The notes under the pieces are model-generated. The model had not been told where the DNA came from. It did no database searches and saw nothing but the letters and a program-made list of their open reading frames with translations. Both the position numbers and the translations under genes were made by a program. Positions 1 through 6,220 of a stretch of 7,342 nt of DNA are shown piece after piece (the stretch's first letter is position 1; every line of letters starts with the position of its first letter). The DNA is from an uncultured Opitutales bacterium (GTDB taxonomy: Bacteria; Verrucomicrobiota; Verrucomicrobiia; Opitutales; UBA2995): contig CALGUT010000447.1 of NCBI GenBank assembly GCA_937920335.1, positions 1 through 7,342 on the forward strand. The letters run 5' to 3'.

Positions 1-136
1 AAACACTGGTATAAATCAACTAAACACTAACCCTTAGCTAGGACAGCCCCTAAATGAGTCTAATAAAGCTTCGCAAAGGTAAGCAATTTTACCGATGCCA
101 ACTTTCTCAAAACAATCCAACAAGACTCATATATTA

Positions 137-1669
137 ATGAAACAATCATTCGTTATCGCATTACTCGCGAGCGCCGCCATAAGCGCTCAAGCAACAAACG
201 AACCTGCTCAAATGACAGGATTAAACGGCTATACTGTCGATCCGGTTTTTACTATTGGAGAGAGCATCAACGGTTATCTTCCAGTCGGGATTCCTGATGG
301 AATGTCGGCCTACGACGCAGGAGAACAAGTGCTTCTTCTGATGAATCATGAGCTCAACAATGGACAAGGCTATCCATACATTCTCGCGAACGGTACTGCG
401 CTTATCGGTGCCCGCGTATCCGCCTTTGCTATCGACAAAGAAACGCGTAAGATAACCGATGGTGGACTGGCCTTTAATACCATATACAACCGCGCAGGAG
501 AAATCGTAGACGACAGCAGCGACCTTGAGTTTGGGGCCCTCAATCGCCTCTGTTCCGCTTATGGCGTAGAAGCTGGAAAAGACGGATTTGTGGATGCCAT
601 ATTCTTTACCGGAGAGGAAACCGGTGGTGGAACAGAGTGGGCGTTGGACGTAGATAATCAGGTTCTCTGGGCAGCACCCGCTCTGGGACGCGGCGCCTGG
701 GAAAGCGTTACCAGCCTCAACGTTCCTTCCATAAACAACACTCACGTAGCCATACTCTTGGGAGATGACCGCGGCGCGGCTCCTCTGTATCTTTACGTTG
801 GTAAAAAAGCCCCCAGTGGAACCTTCCTCGAACGCAATGGTCTGGCCGAAGGTAAGCTCTATATGTGGAAAGCAAACGATGGCTCTGATCAGCCAGCAGA
901 GTTCACAGGAACCGGGACTTTCAAGAGCGGCTATTTCGTCGAAGTAGAAAACTACAATCCGGCCAAAGCAGGAACCCCTGGTTACGACGCATTAGGATAC
1001 GCAGATCAAGCATCACTCGACGCTCAGCGCAATACGTTGGGTGCCTTCAGATTTTCGCGTCCCGAGGATTTGCATACAAATCCTAGCAACGGCACTCAAG
1101 TAGTCTTTGCCTCCACCGGTCGTAGTCTCACTCTCGATGGAGTTTCAGACAACGCCGACCTTTGGGGAACTACGTATATAATCGATGTAAAGCTCAATAA
1201 GGGTGATACTAAAAAGAACAAGATCAGCGCCAATCTTCGCGTTTCTTTCGATGGTGATGATGCTAACGGCAACGGTCTTGCACACCCTGACTTTGGTATT
1301 CGCAGCCCAGACAACCTTACCTGGGCAAGCAATCACTTCGCCTACATTCAAGAAGACCGGTCCGTTGGAGGCTTCGGAGATGAATCTGGCGAGGAAACGT
1401 CTATCTGGCGTTTGAAAACTCAGAATGGGAGTATCCTGCGTGTTGCCCAGATGGATCGCAGCGCAATTCCAACGGGCCAGACCGACTTCGCACCTTCCGA
1501 CCTAGGCAACTGGGAATCCTCAGGTATTATTGATGCGTCAGCATTATTCGGCGAAAAGAAAGGTGACCTCCTCCTTTTCAACGTGCAAGCGCACAGCTTA
1601 AATGGAGGAATTATCGCCACTGAAAATTTAGCACAGGGTGGGCAAATTCTTTTCCTCAAATCGAAGTAA
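137..1669 (+). CDS. Secreted PhoX-like (DUF839) family protein, possible phosphatase
   Basis: Probably an exported metal-dependent phosphatase-like beta-propeller of the PhoX/DUF839 group; substrate unknown. I chose the ATG at 137 rather than the in-frame ATG at 95 because a signal peptide starts there: MKQS, a hydrophobic stretch to about residue 16, then a likely cut after Ala19 (SAQA|TNEP). The product is 510 aa. Family-like motifs, numbered from this Met, are NHEL (70-73), Cys139 in LNRLCS, FTGEET (157-162), the typical PALGRGAWES (181-190), GDDRG (209-213), SRPEDLHTNP (307-316), SPDNLTW (390-396) and, near the end, FNVQAHS (481-487) and GGQILFL (501-507). Conserved acidic residues in these motifs bind Fe/Ca in characterised PhoX; I infer rather than show metal binding here. 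No strong Shine-Dalgarno is visible before either ATG. An intrinsic terminator follows and the next gene is convergent. A phytase-like esterase domain is an alternative fold assignment. Confidence 0.72.
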   Translation: MKQSFVIALLASAAISAQATNEPAQMTGLNGYTVDPVFTIGESINGYLPVGIPDGMSAYDAGEQVLLLMNHELNNGQGYPYILANGTALIGARVSAFAIDKETRKITDGGLAFNTIYNRAGEIVDDSSDLEFGALNRLCSAYGVEAGKDGFVDAIFFTGEETGGGTEWALDVDNQVLWAAPALGRGAWESVTSLNVPSINNTHVAILLGDDRGAAPLYLYVGKKAPSGTFLERNGLAEGKLYMWKANDGSDQPAEFTGTGTFKSGYFVEVENYNPAKAGTPGYDALGYADQASLDAQRNTLGAFRFSRPEDLHTNPSNGTQVVFASTGRSLTLDGVSDNADLWGTTYIIDVKLNKGDTKKNKISANLRVSFDGDDANGNGLAHPDFGIRSPDNLTWASNHFAYIQEDRSVGGFGDESGEETSIWRLKTQNGSILRVAQMDRSAIPTGQTDFAPSDLGNWESSGIIDASALFGEKKGDLLLFNVQAHSLNGGIIATENLAQGGQILFLKSK

Positions 1670-1692
1670 TTGATTCTTAGCGTCGACATTTA

Positions 1693-1720
1693 GGACGGGC
1701 CGAAAGGTCCGTCCTTTTTT
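1693..1720 (+). terminator. Rho-independent terminator of the PhoX-like gene
   Basis: A 9-bp stem (1693-1701 with 1706-1714, one G-U pair) closes a GAAA tetraloop and is followed at once by six T (1715-1720). It lies 23 bp after the stop of the PhoX-like gene. The opposite strand has no comparable T-tract after the stem, although A-runs at 1715-1720 precede it, so it mainly serves the + strand gene. Confidence 0.9.
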
Positions 1721-1749
1721 GGGTCTAGATGAGGTCTTTTGATACTCAC

Positions 1750-2658
1750 TCAGAGCGTCTGCCGAAAGAACCTCACCATATCTTCCATCGGCGTATCACC
1801 GAGATCCTTAAACCCATGTCCACCGGTTTCGTAGTATCGGATAGATGCTTCTACACCGACTTCCTTCAATTTCTCATACATTTCCTGAGACTGTCGCCAA
1901 GGCACCGTTGCGTCGTCTTTACATTGTAGAAAGAGCATCGGAGGGTCGTCTGCATCGACATGATTCATAGCTGAGGCGCGCAACCAATCTGAATCAGTCG
2001 CTGAGAAGGGAGGCCCTACCCACGCTCCATTCTGAAGAACCTTCGCTTTCACTCCAGGTTGCAGAGCGATGTGCTTTTCATCGGTAAATCGAGCGATAAA
2101 GTCGAACACCCCCGCATAAGCAACTGCGGCTTGAATACGACTGGAGTATTCAGAATGACCACCGAGTCCCTCCAATTCGTTCACACCCCCCGTCACGGCA
2201 AGGAGTCCGGTCAAAGTTCCACCGGCTGATCGACCCATAGCACCTATACGATCTGGATCTATATTATGGTCGGCGCTTACGCTTCTTACAAAACGCACAG
2301 CAGCCTTCGTATCCGCAATGGTATCCAAATACTGATGTTCGGGACTGCCTCGATAGGCTATGAGCGCAGCAGCAAAGCCCCGATTAGCAAGGTACTCTGC
2401 GAAGGGTCGAAACTTCTGCCCAGTCTGCGCCCTGAAGCCACCCCCTTGTATGACTATCACACACGGCGCGGGTGTAAGCACTCCACTGGGAATAAAGAGA
2501 TCTAAAGTAAGCGACGAATCTGCCGTCGAATAATTCAAGCCCTCGTGGACCGTAAAACCGGAATTACTTTCACGAGCCTCCTGGGCACCTAACGCAGACC
2601 CCAATAAGGTTATCGAACAGGCAGTAAAAATTAGTTTCTTTATTTTAAAGAGCATCAT
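1750..2658 (-). CDS. Secreted alpha/beta-hydrolase (BD-FAE-like esterase/lipase)
   Basis: Serves most likely as an exported carboxylesterase on acylated substrates such as decorated polysaccharides; the substrate is inferred. The open frame reaches 2856, but that would overlap the divergent thuA gene and give a long non-family N-terminus. I therefore start at the first of two adjacent ATGs (2658; the second is 2655), where a signal peptide begins (MMLFKIKKLIFTACSITLLG, cut near ALG|AQ). A weak GAG lies just upstream. The product is 302 aa. The catalytic set is visible: nucleophile Ser144 in GRSAGG (142-147), Asp249 in DDATVP, His281 in TGGHGF. The oxyanion loop reads IQGGGF (70-75), with Gln where many relatives have His (HGGG). 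Convergent with the PhoX-like gene and divergent from thuA. Confidence 0.85.
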   Translation of the reverse strand: MMLFKIKKLIFTACSITLLGSALGAQEARESNSGFTVHEGLNYSTADSSLTLDLFIPSGVLTPAPCVIVIQGGGFRAQTGQKFRPFAEYLANRGFAAALIAYRGSPEHQYLDTIADTKAAVRFVRSVSADHNIDPDRIGAMGRSAGGTLTGLLAVTGGVNELEGLGGHSEYSSRIQAAVAYAGVFDFIARFTDEKHIALQPGVKAKVLQNGAWVGPPFSATDSDWLRASAMNHVDADDPPMLFLQCKDDATVPWRQSQEMYEKLKEVGVEASIRYYETGGHGFKDLGDTPMEDMVRFFRQTL

Positions 2659-2668
2659 TGATCTCACG

Positions 2669-2696
2669 ACTATAGCCTCTACAACAAACCCATCAA
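2669..2696 (-). promoter_or_regulatory. Possible sigma70-type promoter for the hydrolase gene
   Basis: On the - strand TTGATG (2696-2691) is followed after 16 bp by TATAGT (2674-2669). These match the -35 and -10 consensus at 4/6 and 5/6. The -10 lies only about 10 bp before the chosen ATG, so the transcript would have almost no leader. That weakens the call. Confidence 0.25.
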
Positions 2697-2723
2697 GAAA
2701 TTGCTTCGACAGTCCACATTTCC

Positions 2724-2737
2724 ACATGAAATCATGT
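2724..2737. promoter_or_regulatory. Short inverted repeat just before thuA
   Basis: ACATG-AAAT-CATGT is a perfect 5-bp dyad with a 4-nt centre, ending 8 bp before the thuA ATG, where a Shine-Dalgarno would be expected and none is seen. It could be an operator half-site pair or a small hairpin over the start. It is short enough to be chance. Confidence 0.2.
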
Positions 2738-2745
2738 AACACGTA

Positions 2746-3486
2746 ATGAAACGCTATACCCTGCTTCTCTTTCTCGTATCTACCGCAATCACCGTCCCAA
2801 CCTTTGCCGAACAATTCAAAGCGTTGGTGTTCGCCGATGCTCACGATACCTGGCACTATCGGAATGTATCAGTCGCACAGGAATCATTTGAGATGCTAGC
2901 CCAAAAGCATTTCTTTGAACTGACCTTTGTCGACACGGATAAGACCTTTGCTCAACAAACATTTTCTGACTTCGACATCATCGTTTTCATCAGTGCCAAC
3001 CCCTGCGAACTGAACGCGAAAAAGCGCCAAGAATTCGAGGCCTATGTCCGAAGCGGAGGCGCAATCGTCGGCGTCCACTCTTCGTCAGCGACCAAAAATG
3101 AACCGAACCGGTGGCTCTGGTGGGAAGAGGTTATGGGGCGGGTATTCCTAAAGCACCCCGTAAAACAGACCGCGGTTATGTCCGTTCTAGACAAAACTCA
3201 TCCCTCCTGTATGCACCTCCCAGACACATGGCTCTGGACGGACGAATGGTACGAGTTCGAAGCCCCACTTCCTGATACATTAAACGTCTTGCTCACCGTC
3301 GATGAGGCGACCTACTCCCCGAGCAAAGAACACGCCATGGGCGACTACCACCCTATCGCCTGGCATCACGAATTCGAAGGCGCCCGGATCTTCTACACTG
3401 CCATCGGCCACATCGCTGAGTCCTACCGCGACGCCGATTTCCTACAACACATTTACGGCGGAATGATCTGGGCATTGGGCGAATGA
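2746..3486 (+). CDS. Secreted ThuA-domain protein
   Basis: Belongs to the ThuA (trehalose-utilization-like) family, a class-I glutamine-amidotransferase-like flavodoxin fold. ThuA proteins are linked to sugar metabolism, but the reaction of most members is unknown. The 246-aa product starts with a signal peptide (MKRYTLLLFLVSTAITVPTFA, cut after Ala21 before EQF), so it acts outside the cytoplasm. Visible motifs are LVFADAHDTWHY (27-38), DIIVFIS (77-83), the elbow GGAIVGVHSSS (104-114), where the amidotransferase Cys is replaced as usual in ThuA, HPIAWHHE (202-209) and GARIFYTAIGH (212-222), followed by the usual C-terminal helix ending IWALGE. Length fits a stand-alone ThuA domain. No clear Shine-Dalgarno is seen. 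Divergent from the hydrolase gene with 87 bp between starts; convergent with the decayed MoaD-like gene downstream. Confidence 0.88.
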   Translation: MKRYTLLLFLVSTAITVPTFAEQFKALVFADAHDTWHYRNVSVAQESFEMLAQKHFFELTFVDTDKTFAQQTFSDFDIIVFISANPCELNAKKRQEFEAYVRSGGAIVGVHSSSATKNEPNRWLWWEEVMGRVFLKHPVKQTAVMSVLDKTHPSCMHLPDTWLWTDEWYEFEAPLPDTLNVLLTVDEATYSPSKEHAMGDYHPIAWHHEFEGARIFYTAIGHIAESYRDADFLQHIYGGMIWALGE

Positions 3487-3496
3487 CGATCAATCA

Positions 3497-3594
3497 CGGG
3501 TAAAGCATCTTTATCCTGATCGTAATCATGATCTCATCACGGCGGAAGCCCAATCGCATTCAGAGCTACAAGCAGATTCGTTAAGCTTTACCCG
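3497..3594. repeat. 10-bp inverted repeat bracketing a hexamer array
   Basis: CGGGTAAAGC at 3497-3506 has its exact reverse complement at 3585-3594, 78 nt apart. The right arm covers the stop codon of the MoaD-like pseudogene on the - strand; the left arm lies 10 bp after the thuA stop. The interior holds the short TNATCN array. No T-tract follows, so it is not a standard terminator. It may be a chance or remnant repeat at the convergent junction. Confidence 0.35.
3511..3534. repeat. Short degenerate hexamer array (TNATCN)
   Basis: Four consecutive hexamers TTATCC-TGATCG-TAATCA-TGATCT fit TNATCN, with GCATCT before and CATCAC after as weaker units. The same unit type builds the longer array at 5492-5550, and TTATCC-TGATCG occurs in both. 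It lies in the gap after thuA. Function unknown. Confidence 0.6.
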
Positions 3595-3836
3595 CCCGCA
3601 ATCGCTCCAAGTATCACATAAGGTTCAGAGCCATTGGCAACCTTCTCGGGCAATGGTTCATCGGTCGTACGATGCGTTAAGTCCAAGTCGCAGGCGAAGA
3701 ATCGCAGTAACGGGCGACGCTCCTTGGTCATAGTGTCCCGGATGGTTCCCCTCAAAACTGGGTAGCGAGCTTCCAGAGCATCCAGTATAGCGGACTAAGT
3801 CACAGGAGTTCTTACATCCAACTCATAATTAGCTCC
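3588..3836 (-). pseudogene. Decayed MoaD/ThiS-like sulfur-carrier protein gene
   Basis: Reading the - strand, one frame encodes GANYELDVRTPVT, then TAG (3797-3795), then 68 codons starting SAILDALEARYPVLRG and ending VILGAIAGG before TAA (3590-3588). The ILDALEA-YP-LRGTIRD block, RRPLLRFFACDLDLTH (27-42 after the TAG), DEPLPE and the terminal Gly-Gly resemble small MoaD/ThiS-family proteins of about 90-100 aa, beta-grasp carriers whose C-terminal GG is activated for sulfur transfer. The N-terminal 15-20 residues are not found in frame: a TAA lies at 3839-3837 and no start precedes the block. An ATG at 3731 would give only 47 aa. The simplest reading is a former gene with one nonsense change and a lost 5' end. 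It lies after the DUF1501 gene on the same strand. Family assignment is from recall of the pattern. Confidence 0.65.
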
Positions 3837-3988
3837 TTACTTATTGGGGGTTATCGCTGAACATGTCTACACGACTGCCTTAGGGATGTCGGAGCATGCG
3901 CACGCTCACACAGCTTCCAAGCTAGAAGTCACGGATTACTTCCAAGCCGGTAAATAGGTCGTACAACCTCGACGTTCATTTCCAGTAT
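3837..3988. other. Non-coding stretch between DUF1501 gene and MoaD-like remnant
   Basis: No open frame of note in either direction; all frames on the - strand are broken by several stops. A near-palindrome (3956-3969, AGGTCGTACAACCT) lies just after the DUF1501 stop but has no T-tract. The stretch may contain the missing 5' end of the decayed MoaD-like gene, but I could not recognise it. Confidence 0.4.
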
Positions 3989-5482
3989 CTAAGTTACTAT
4001 CTCTCGAATCACATCACCCGCTACATCCGTTAGTCGAAAATCGCGCCCGTTGTGCCGATAGGTAAGTTTCTCGTGATCCATACCCAATAAATGAAGAATC
4101 GTCGCATGGAGATCGTTTATGTGGACTGGATCGTTGCCCACTTTATGACCCAGCTCATCGGATGCGCCATAAGAGACACCCGGCTTCACGCCACCACCGG
4201 CCATCCAGACCGTCATGGCGTGGGGATTGTGATCGCGCCCGGGTTTCAGGCTACCGACTTGTGCAACTGGAAGCCGTCCAAATTCACCGCCCCAGATTAC
4301 AAGAGTATCGTCAAGCAATCCACGCTGCTCCAGATCGGTTAGGAGGCCCGCGATCGGCTTATCGGTTTCCCCGGCGAATTGCGAATGGTTACCCTTGATG
4401 TCTTTGTGTCCATCCCAAGCTCGCTGATTTTCCATACCCCCTGAGTAGATCTGGACAAATCGAGTACCGCGTTCGAGTAGTCGACGTCCGATCAAACATT
4501 GTCGCCCGAAGTGAGAACAGCGCTCGTCTGACAGGCCATAGAGTTCCTGTGTCGATTCAGACTCCGCATTCAGATCGAAAGCCTCCGGAGCAGCCGTTTG
4601 CATACGGTATGCGAGCTCGAAGCTTTCGATCCGCGCTGCCAGCTCCGCCTCATTCGATCGTTTTTCCTGGTCATAGCGATTCAATTGCTGGATCAAATCG
4701 AGCTGCGCCCGCTGCTGATTCTCTGAAAGCTTTTCCGGACGGCGCAGATTTAAAATGGGATCTCCTTTCTGGCGAAGCAGTGTGCCTTGATACACACTGG
4801 GAAGAAATCCGGAGGACCAATTAATTCGACCACCCTTCGGTAAGCCGCGATCGAGAGGATCCGACATCACGACGAAACCTGGCAGATCTTCACTTTCGCT
4901 ACCCAAGCCGTAGGTTACCCAGGACCCCAAGGAAGGAAATCCGGTACGCGGGAGCCCACTATTCATCATAAATAAGGCTGGCGAATGATTATTCGATTCC
5001 GAATAGAGCGAATGAATGAACGCCATTTTGTCGACATGCTCACCCAGGTGCGGAAACAACTCCGACACCATTTTCCCCGATTCACCGCGCGGAGCAAAAG
5101 CGAAAGGCGACTGCATGATCGAGCCTACCTCCTTGGAGAAGAAACCCGTGTATTTATCAAAGCCTTCCAGATTCTTACCATGATATTTTGCGAGCACCGG
5201 TTTGTACTCCCAAGTGTCCATATGACTCGGCCCACCATTGATAAATAGCCAGATCACTCGCTTCGCCTTCGCAGGAAATTGTGGCACTTTCGCCGCCATC
5301 GGACTTAAAGCCTGAACTCCTAGCGGATCCGCGCCTGACAAAAGCCCCTCTTTCTGCAATAAACTGGAAAGCCCGATCATCCCCAATCCCAGTCCACACT
5401 TCTTGAGCAGCTCGCGCCGCGTCATCGACGCTGGGGTGTCGTGGTAGCCAGGGCCGCAGTGGCCATAGGGATTCGGGTTCAT
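3989..5482 (-). CDS. DUF1501 family secreted protein (sulfatase/alkaline-phosphatase-like fold)
   Basis: A full-length DUF1501 (PF07394) protein of 497 aa, usual for the family. These proteins share the alkaline phosphatase/sulfatase fold, are exported and are usually encoded next to PSD1-type proteins in planctomycetes and verrucomicrobia; the enzymatic role is not established. The N-terminus carries a Tat-like signal (MTRRELLKKCGLGLGMIGL, residues 20-38) after a family-typical short leader, which supports the ATG at 5482. Motifs are VIWLFINGGPSHMDTWEYKP (76-95, putative metal Asp89), GFPSLGSWVTYGLG (181-194), WDGHKDI (356-362), IWGGEFGRLP (396-405), GRDHNPHAMTVWMAGGGVK (415-433) and LHATILHLLGMDHEKLTYRHNGRDFRLTD (458-486) near the end. 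A weak AAGG lies about 12 bp before the ATG. Upstream on the same strand lie a hexamer array and a REP/RAYT unit that separate it from the PSD1 gene. Confidence 0.9.
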   Translation of the reverse strand: MNPNPYGHCGPGYHDTPASMTRRELLKKCGLGLGMIGLSSLLQKEGLLSGADPLGVQALSPMAAKVPQFPAKAKRVIWLFINGGPSHMDTWEYKPVLAKYHGKNLEGFDKYTGFFSKEVGSIMQSPFAFAPRGESGKMVSELFPHLGEHVDKMAFIHSLYSESNNHSPALFMMNSGLPRTGFPSLGSWVTYGLGSESEDLPGFVVMSDPLDRGLPKGGRINWSSGFLPSVYQGTLLRQKGDPILNLRRPEKLSENQQRAQLDLIQQLNRYDQEKRSNEAELAARIESFELAYRMQTAAPEAFDLNAESESTQELYGLSDERCSHFGRQCLIGRRLLERGTRFVQIYSGGMENQRAWDGHKDIKGNHSQFAGETDKPIAGLLTDLEQRGLLDDTLVIWGGEFGRLPVAQVGSLKPGRDHNPHAMTVWMAGGGVKPGVSYGASDELGHKVGNDPVHINDLHATILHLLGMDHEKLTYRHNGRDFRLTDVAGDVIREIVT

Positions 5483-5491
5483 CTAAATTCT

Positions 5492-5550
5492 TAACCTTAA
5501 TCGTTATCTTAATCTAATCGTTATCCTGATCGTGATCTTAATCGTTATCC
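5492..5550. repeat. Degenerate hexamer array (TNATCN), about ten units
   Basis: Period-6 array: TAACCT, TAATCG, TTATCT, TAATC (one base short), TAATCG, TTATCC, TGATCG, TGATCT, TAATCG, TTATCC. The A, T and C of the core are nearly invariant and positions 2 and 6 vary. On the - strand it reads as purine-rich GATNA units just upstream of the DUF1501 ATG, so it would fall in that gene's leader. Its left end is 9 bp from the start codon and its right end abuts the REP pair at 5557. A shorter array of the same unit sits at 3511. Confidence 0.75.
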
Positions 5551-5556
5551 TTACAT

Positions 5557-5624
5557 ATCGGCAGCAAGCGACCTCCTACAACTGAAAATCGTTTGCGTAT
5601 AGGTAGGAGGTAGCTTGCTGCCGA
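5557..5624. repeat. Paired inverted REP (BIME-like), copy 1, 3' of the RAYT gene
   Basis: Two 21-nt arms (5559-5579 and 5603-5623) are inverted copies with one mismatch, separated by 23 nt. The right arm read on + starts with GTAG, then GA, then a small internal hairpin GGTAG-CTTG-CTGCC (one G-T pair). This is the classic REP layout: a GTAG foot and a short imperfect hairpin, close in form to Pseudomonas REPs of the GTAGGAGC type. The left arm is the same unit on -, with one base change weakening its hairpin. The element begins 4 bp after the RAYT stop. Copy 2 lies 596 bp away in the same orientation. Confidence 0.85.
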
Positions 5625-5627
5625 GCA

Positions 5628-6137
5628 TTATCCCATCGGATTCTCCCCCAACCATTCTGGATAAGAAACATCTTGGGTTACCATACTCTTGAACCATAAC
5701 CACTCTCTGTTTCGGCAACTGAAATGCATGCCCGGCTGTTTCGGATTGTTCCACATATAGCTCAGGACCGGTGCCACCTCTTCGTCCTTCCGTAATTTAC
5801 GATCGAAAAAAGCCGACTGCCATAATGCACCGCTTCGGTTAAGCCGTTTGTTGATGGCTATGGCTGAGCGGCTTTTGAATACTTGAATCGCTCGGGTGAG
5901 ATCATCGGTCAATAACTCGATGAGCAAGTGTAAGTGATCCGGCATAACGACAGACGCAATGAGCTCGAAGCCATTTTCTTTTTCCCTTAGCTGATCAAAG
6001 ACTGTTTCCGGGATACCGTCTCAATATAACCACGGATCACGTTTAACCGTGCAGAGCGTTATAAAGTAACGAGCGTTCGGCTGCGAATGTCTCCCTCTTC
6101 TAAGCGCCTTGTGACCTGGTGGTATTTGCTTGGTCAT
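5628..6137 (-). pseudogene. REP-associated tyrosine transposase (RAYT), interrupted by in-frame TGA
   Basis: From the ATG at 6137 one frame gives 169 codons of a complete RAYT (Y1_Tnp-like HUH nuclease), except for a TGA at codon 39 (6023-6021). Before the stop it reads MTKQIPPGHKALRRGRHSQP then ARYFITLCTVKRDPWLY, a typical RAYT start. After it come DGIPETVFDQLRE, the HUH motif in VVMPDHLHLLIE (His68, His70), LWQSAFFDRKLR (105-116), the likely nucleophile Tyr127 in LSYMWNNP, and the family-like tail YPEWLGENPMG. RAYTs nick single-stranded REP DNA at a 5' GTAG foot. The next Met after the TGA (codon 65, 5945) would give a 105-aa product that keeps HUH and Tyr but lacks the first strand, so it is probably inactive unless the TGA is read through. 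No clear Shine-Dalgarno. REP pairs lie 15 bp before and 3 bp after the gene. Confidence 0.82.
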
Positions 6138-6152
6138 AATTCATATCGATTG

Positions 6153-6220
6153 ATCGGCAGCAAGCGACCTCCTACAACTGAAAATCGTTTATGCATCTGT
6201 AGAAGGTAGCTTGCTGCCGA
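6153..6220. repeat. Paired inverted REP (BIME-like), copy 2, 5' of the RAYT gene
   Basis: The arms are 6155-6175 and 6199-6219, 21 nt each with two mismatches and a 23-nt spacer, as in copy 1. The first 38 nt (6153-6190) are identical to 5557-5594; the last 8 nt of the spacer differ most (3 of 8 alike). The right arm starts GTAG, followed by AA instead of GA, and keeps the GGTAG-CTTG-CTGCC hairpin. It lies 15 bp upstream of the RAYT ATG, so it may also affect expression of that gene. Confidence 0.85.

Noticed and set aside
78..93. Small inverted repeat GGTAA-N6-TTACC before the first gene
   Set aside because: Five base pairs with no T-tract or other context; expected by chance.
95..136. Upstream ATG at 95 as start of the PhoX-like gene
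   Set aside because: It puts 14 polar residues before a signal peptide that starts cleanly at 137. An AAAGG at 75-79 gives the upstream start some support, so it is not fully excluded.
221..745. 174-aa ORF on the - strand
   Set aside because: It lies wholly antisense to the PhoX-like gene and shows no family motif or signal; it is a shadow frame.
2659..2856. N-terminal extension of the hydrolase frame up to 2856
   Set aside because: It would overlap the divergent thuA gene by over 100 bp, has no family similarity, and a clear signal peptide begins at the ATG at 2658.
3841..3988. A possible second decayed gene after DUF1501
   Set aside because: Short pieces in one frame looked faintly protein-like but stops are frequent and no family could be named.
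4091..5248. Several + strand ORFs of 78-91 aa across the DUF1501 gene, and similar ones at 6549-7039
   Set aside because: They are antisense shadows of well-supported DUF1501 and PSD1 coding sequence with no recognisable protein features.
5628..6137. IS200/IS605 insertion sequence
   Set aside because: There is no TnpB partner, and the protein's N-terminal ARYFITLCT and the WQ-FFDR, Y-NP and NPMG features plus flanking GTAG-hairpin REPs fit a RAYT better.
5557..6220. CRISPR array from the repeated hairpin sequence
   Set aside because: Only two copies exist, 596 bp apart with a gene between, and the repeat is an inverted REP pair rather than regularly spaced short repeats.
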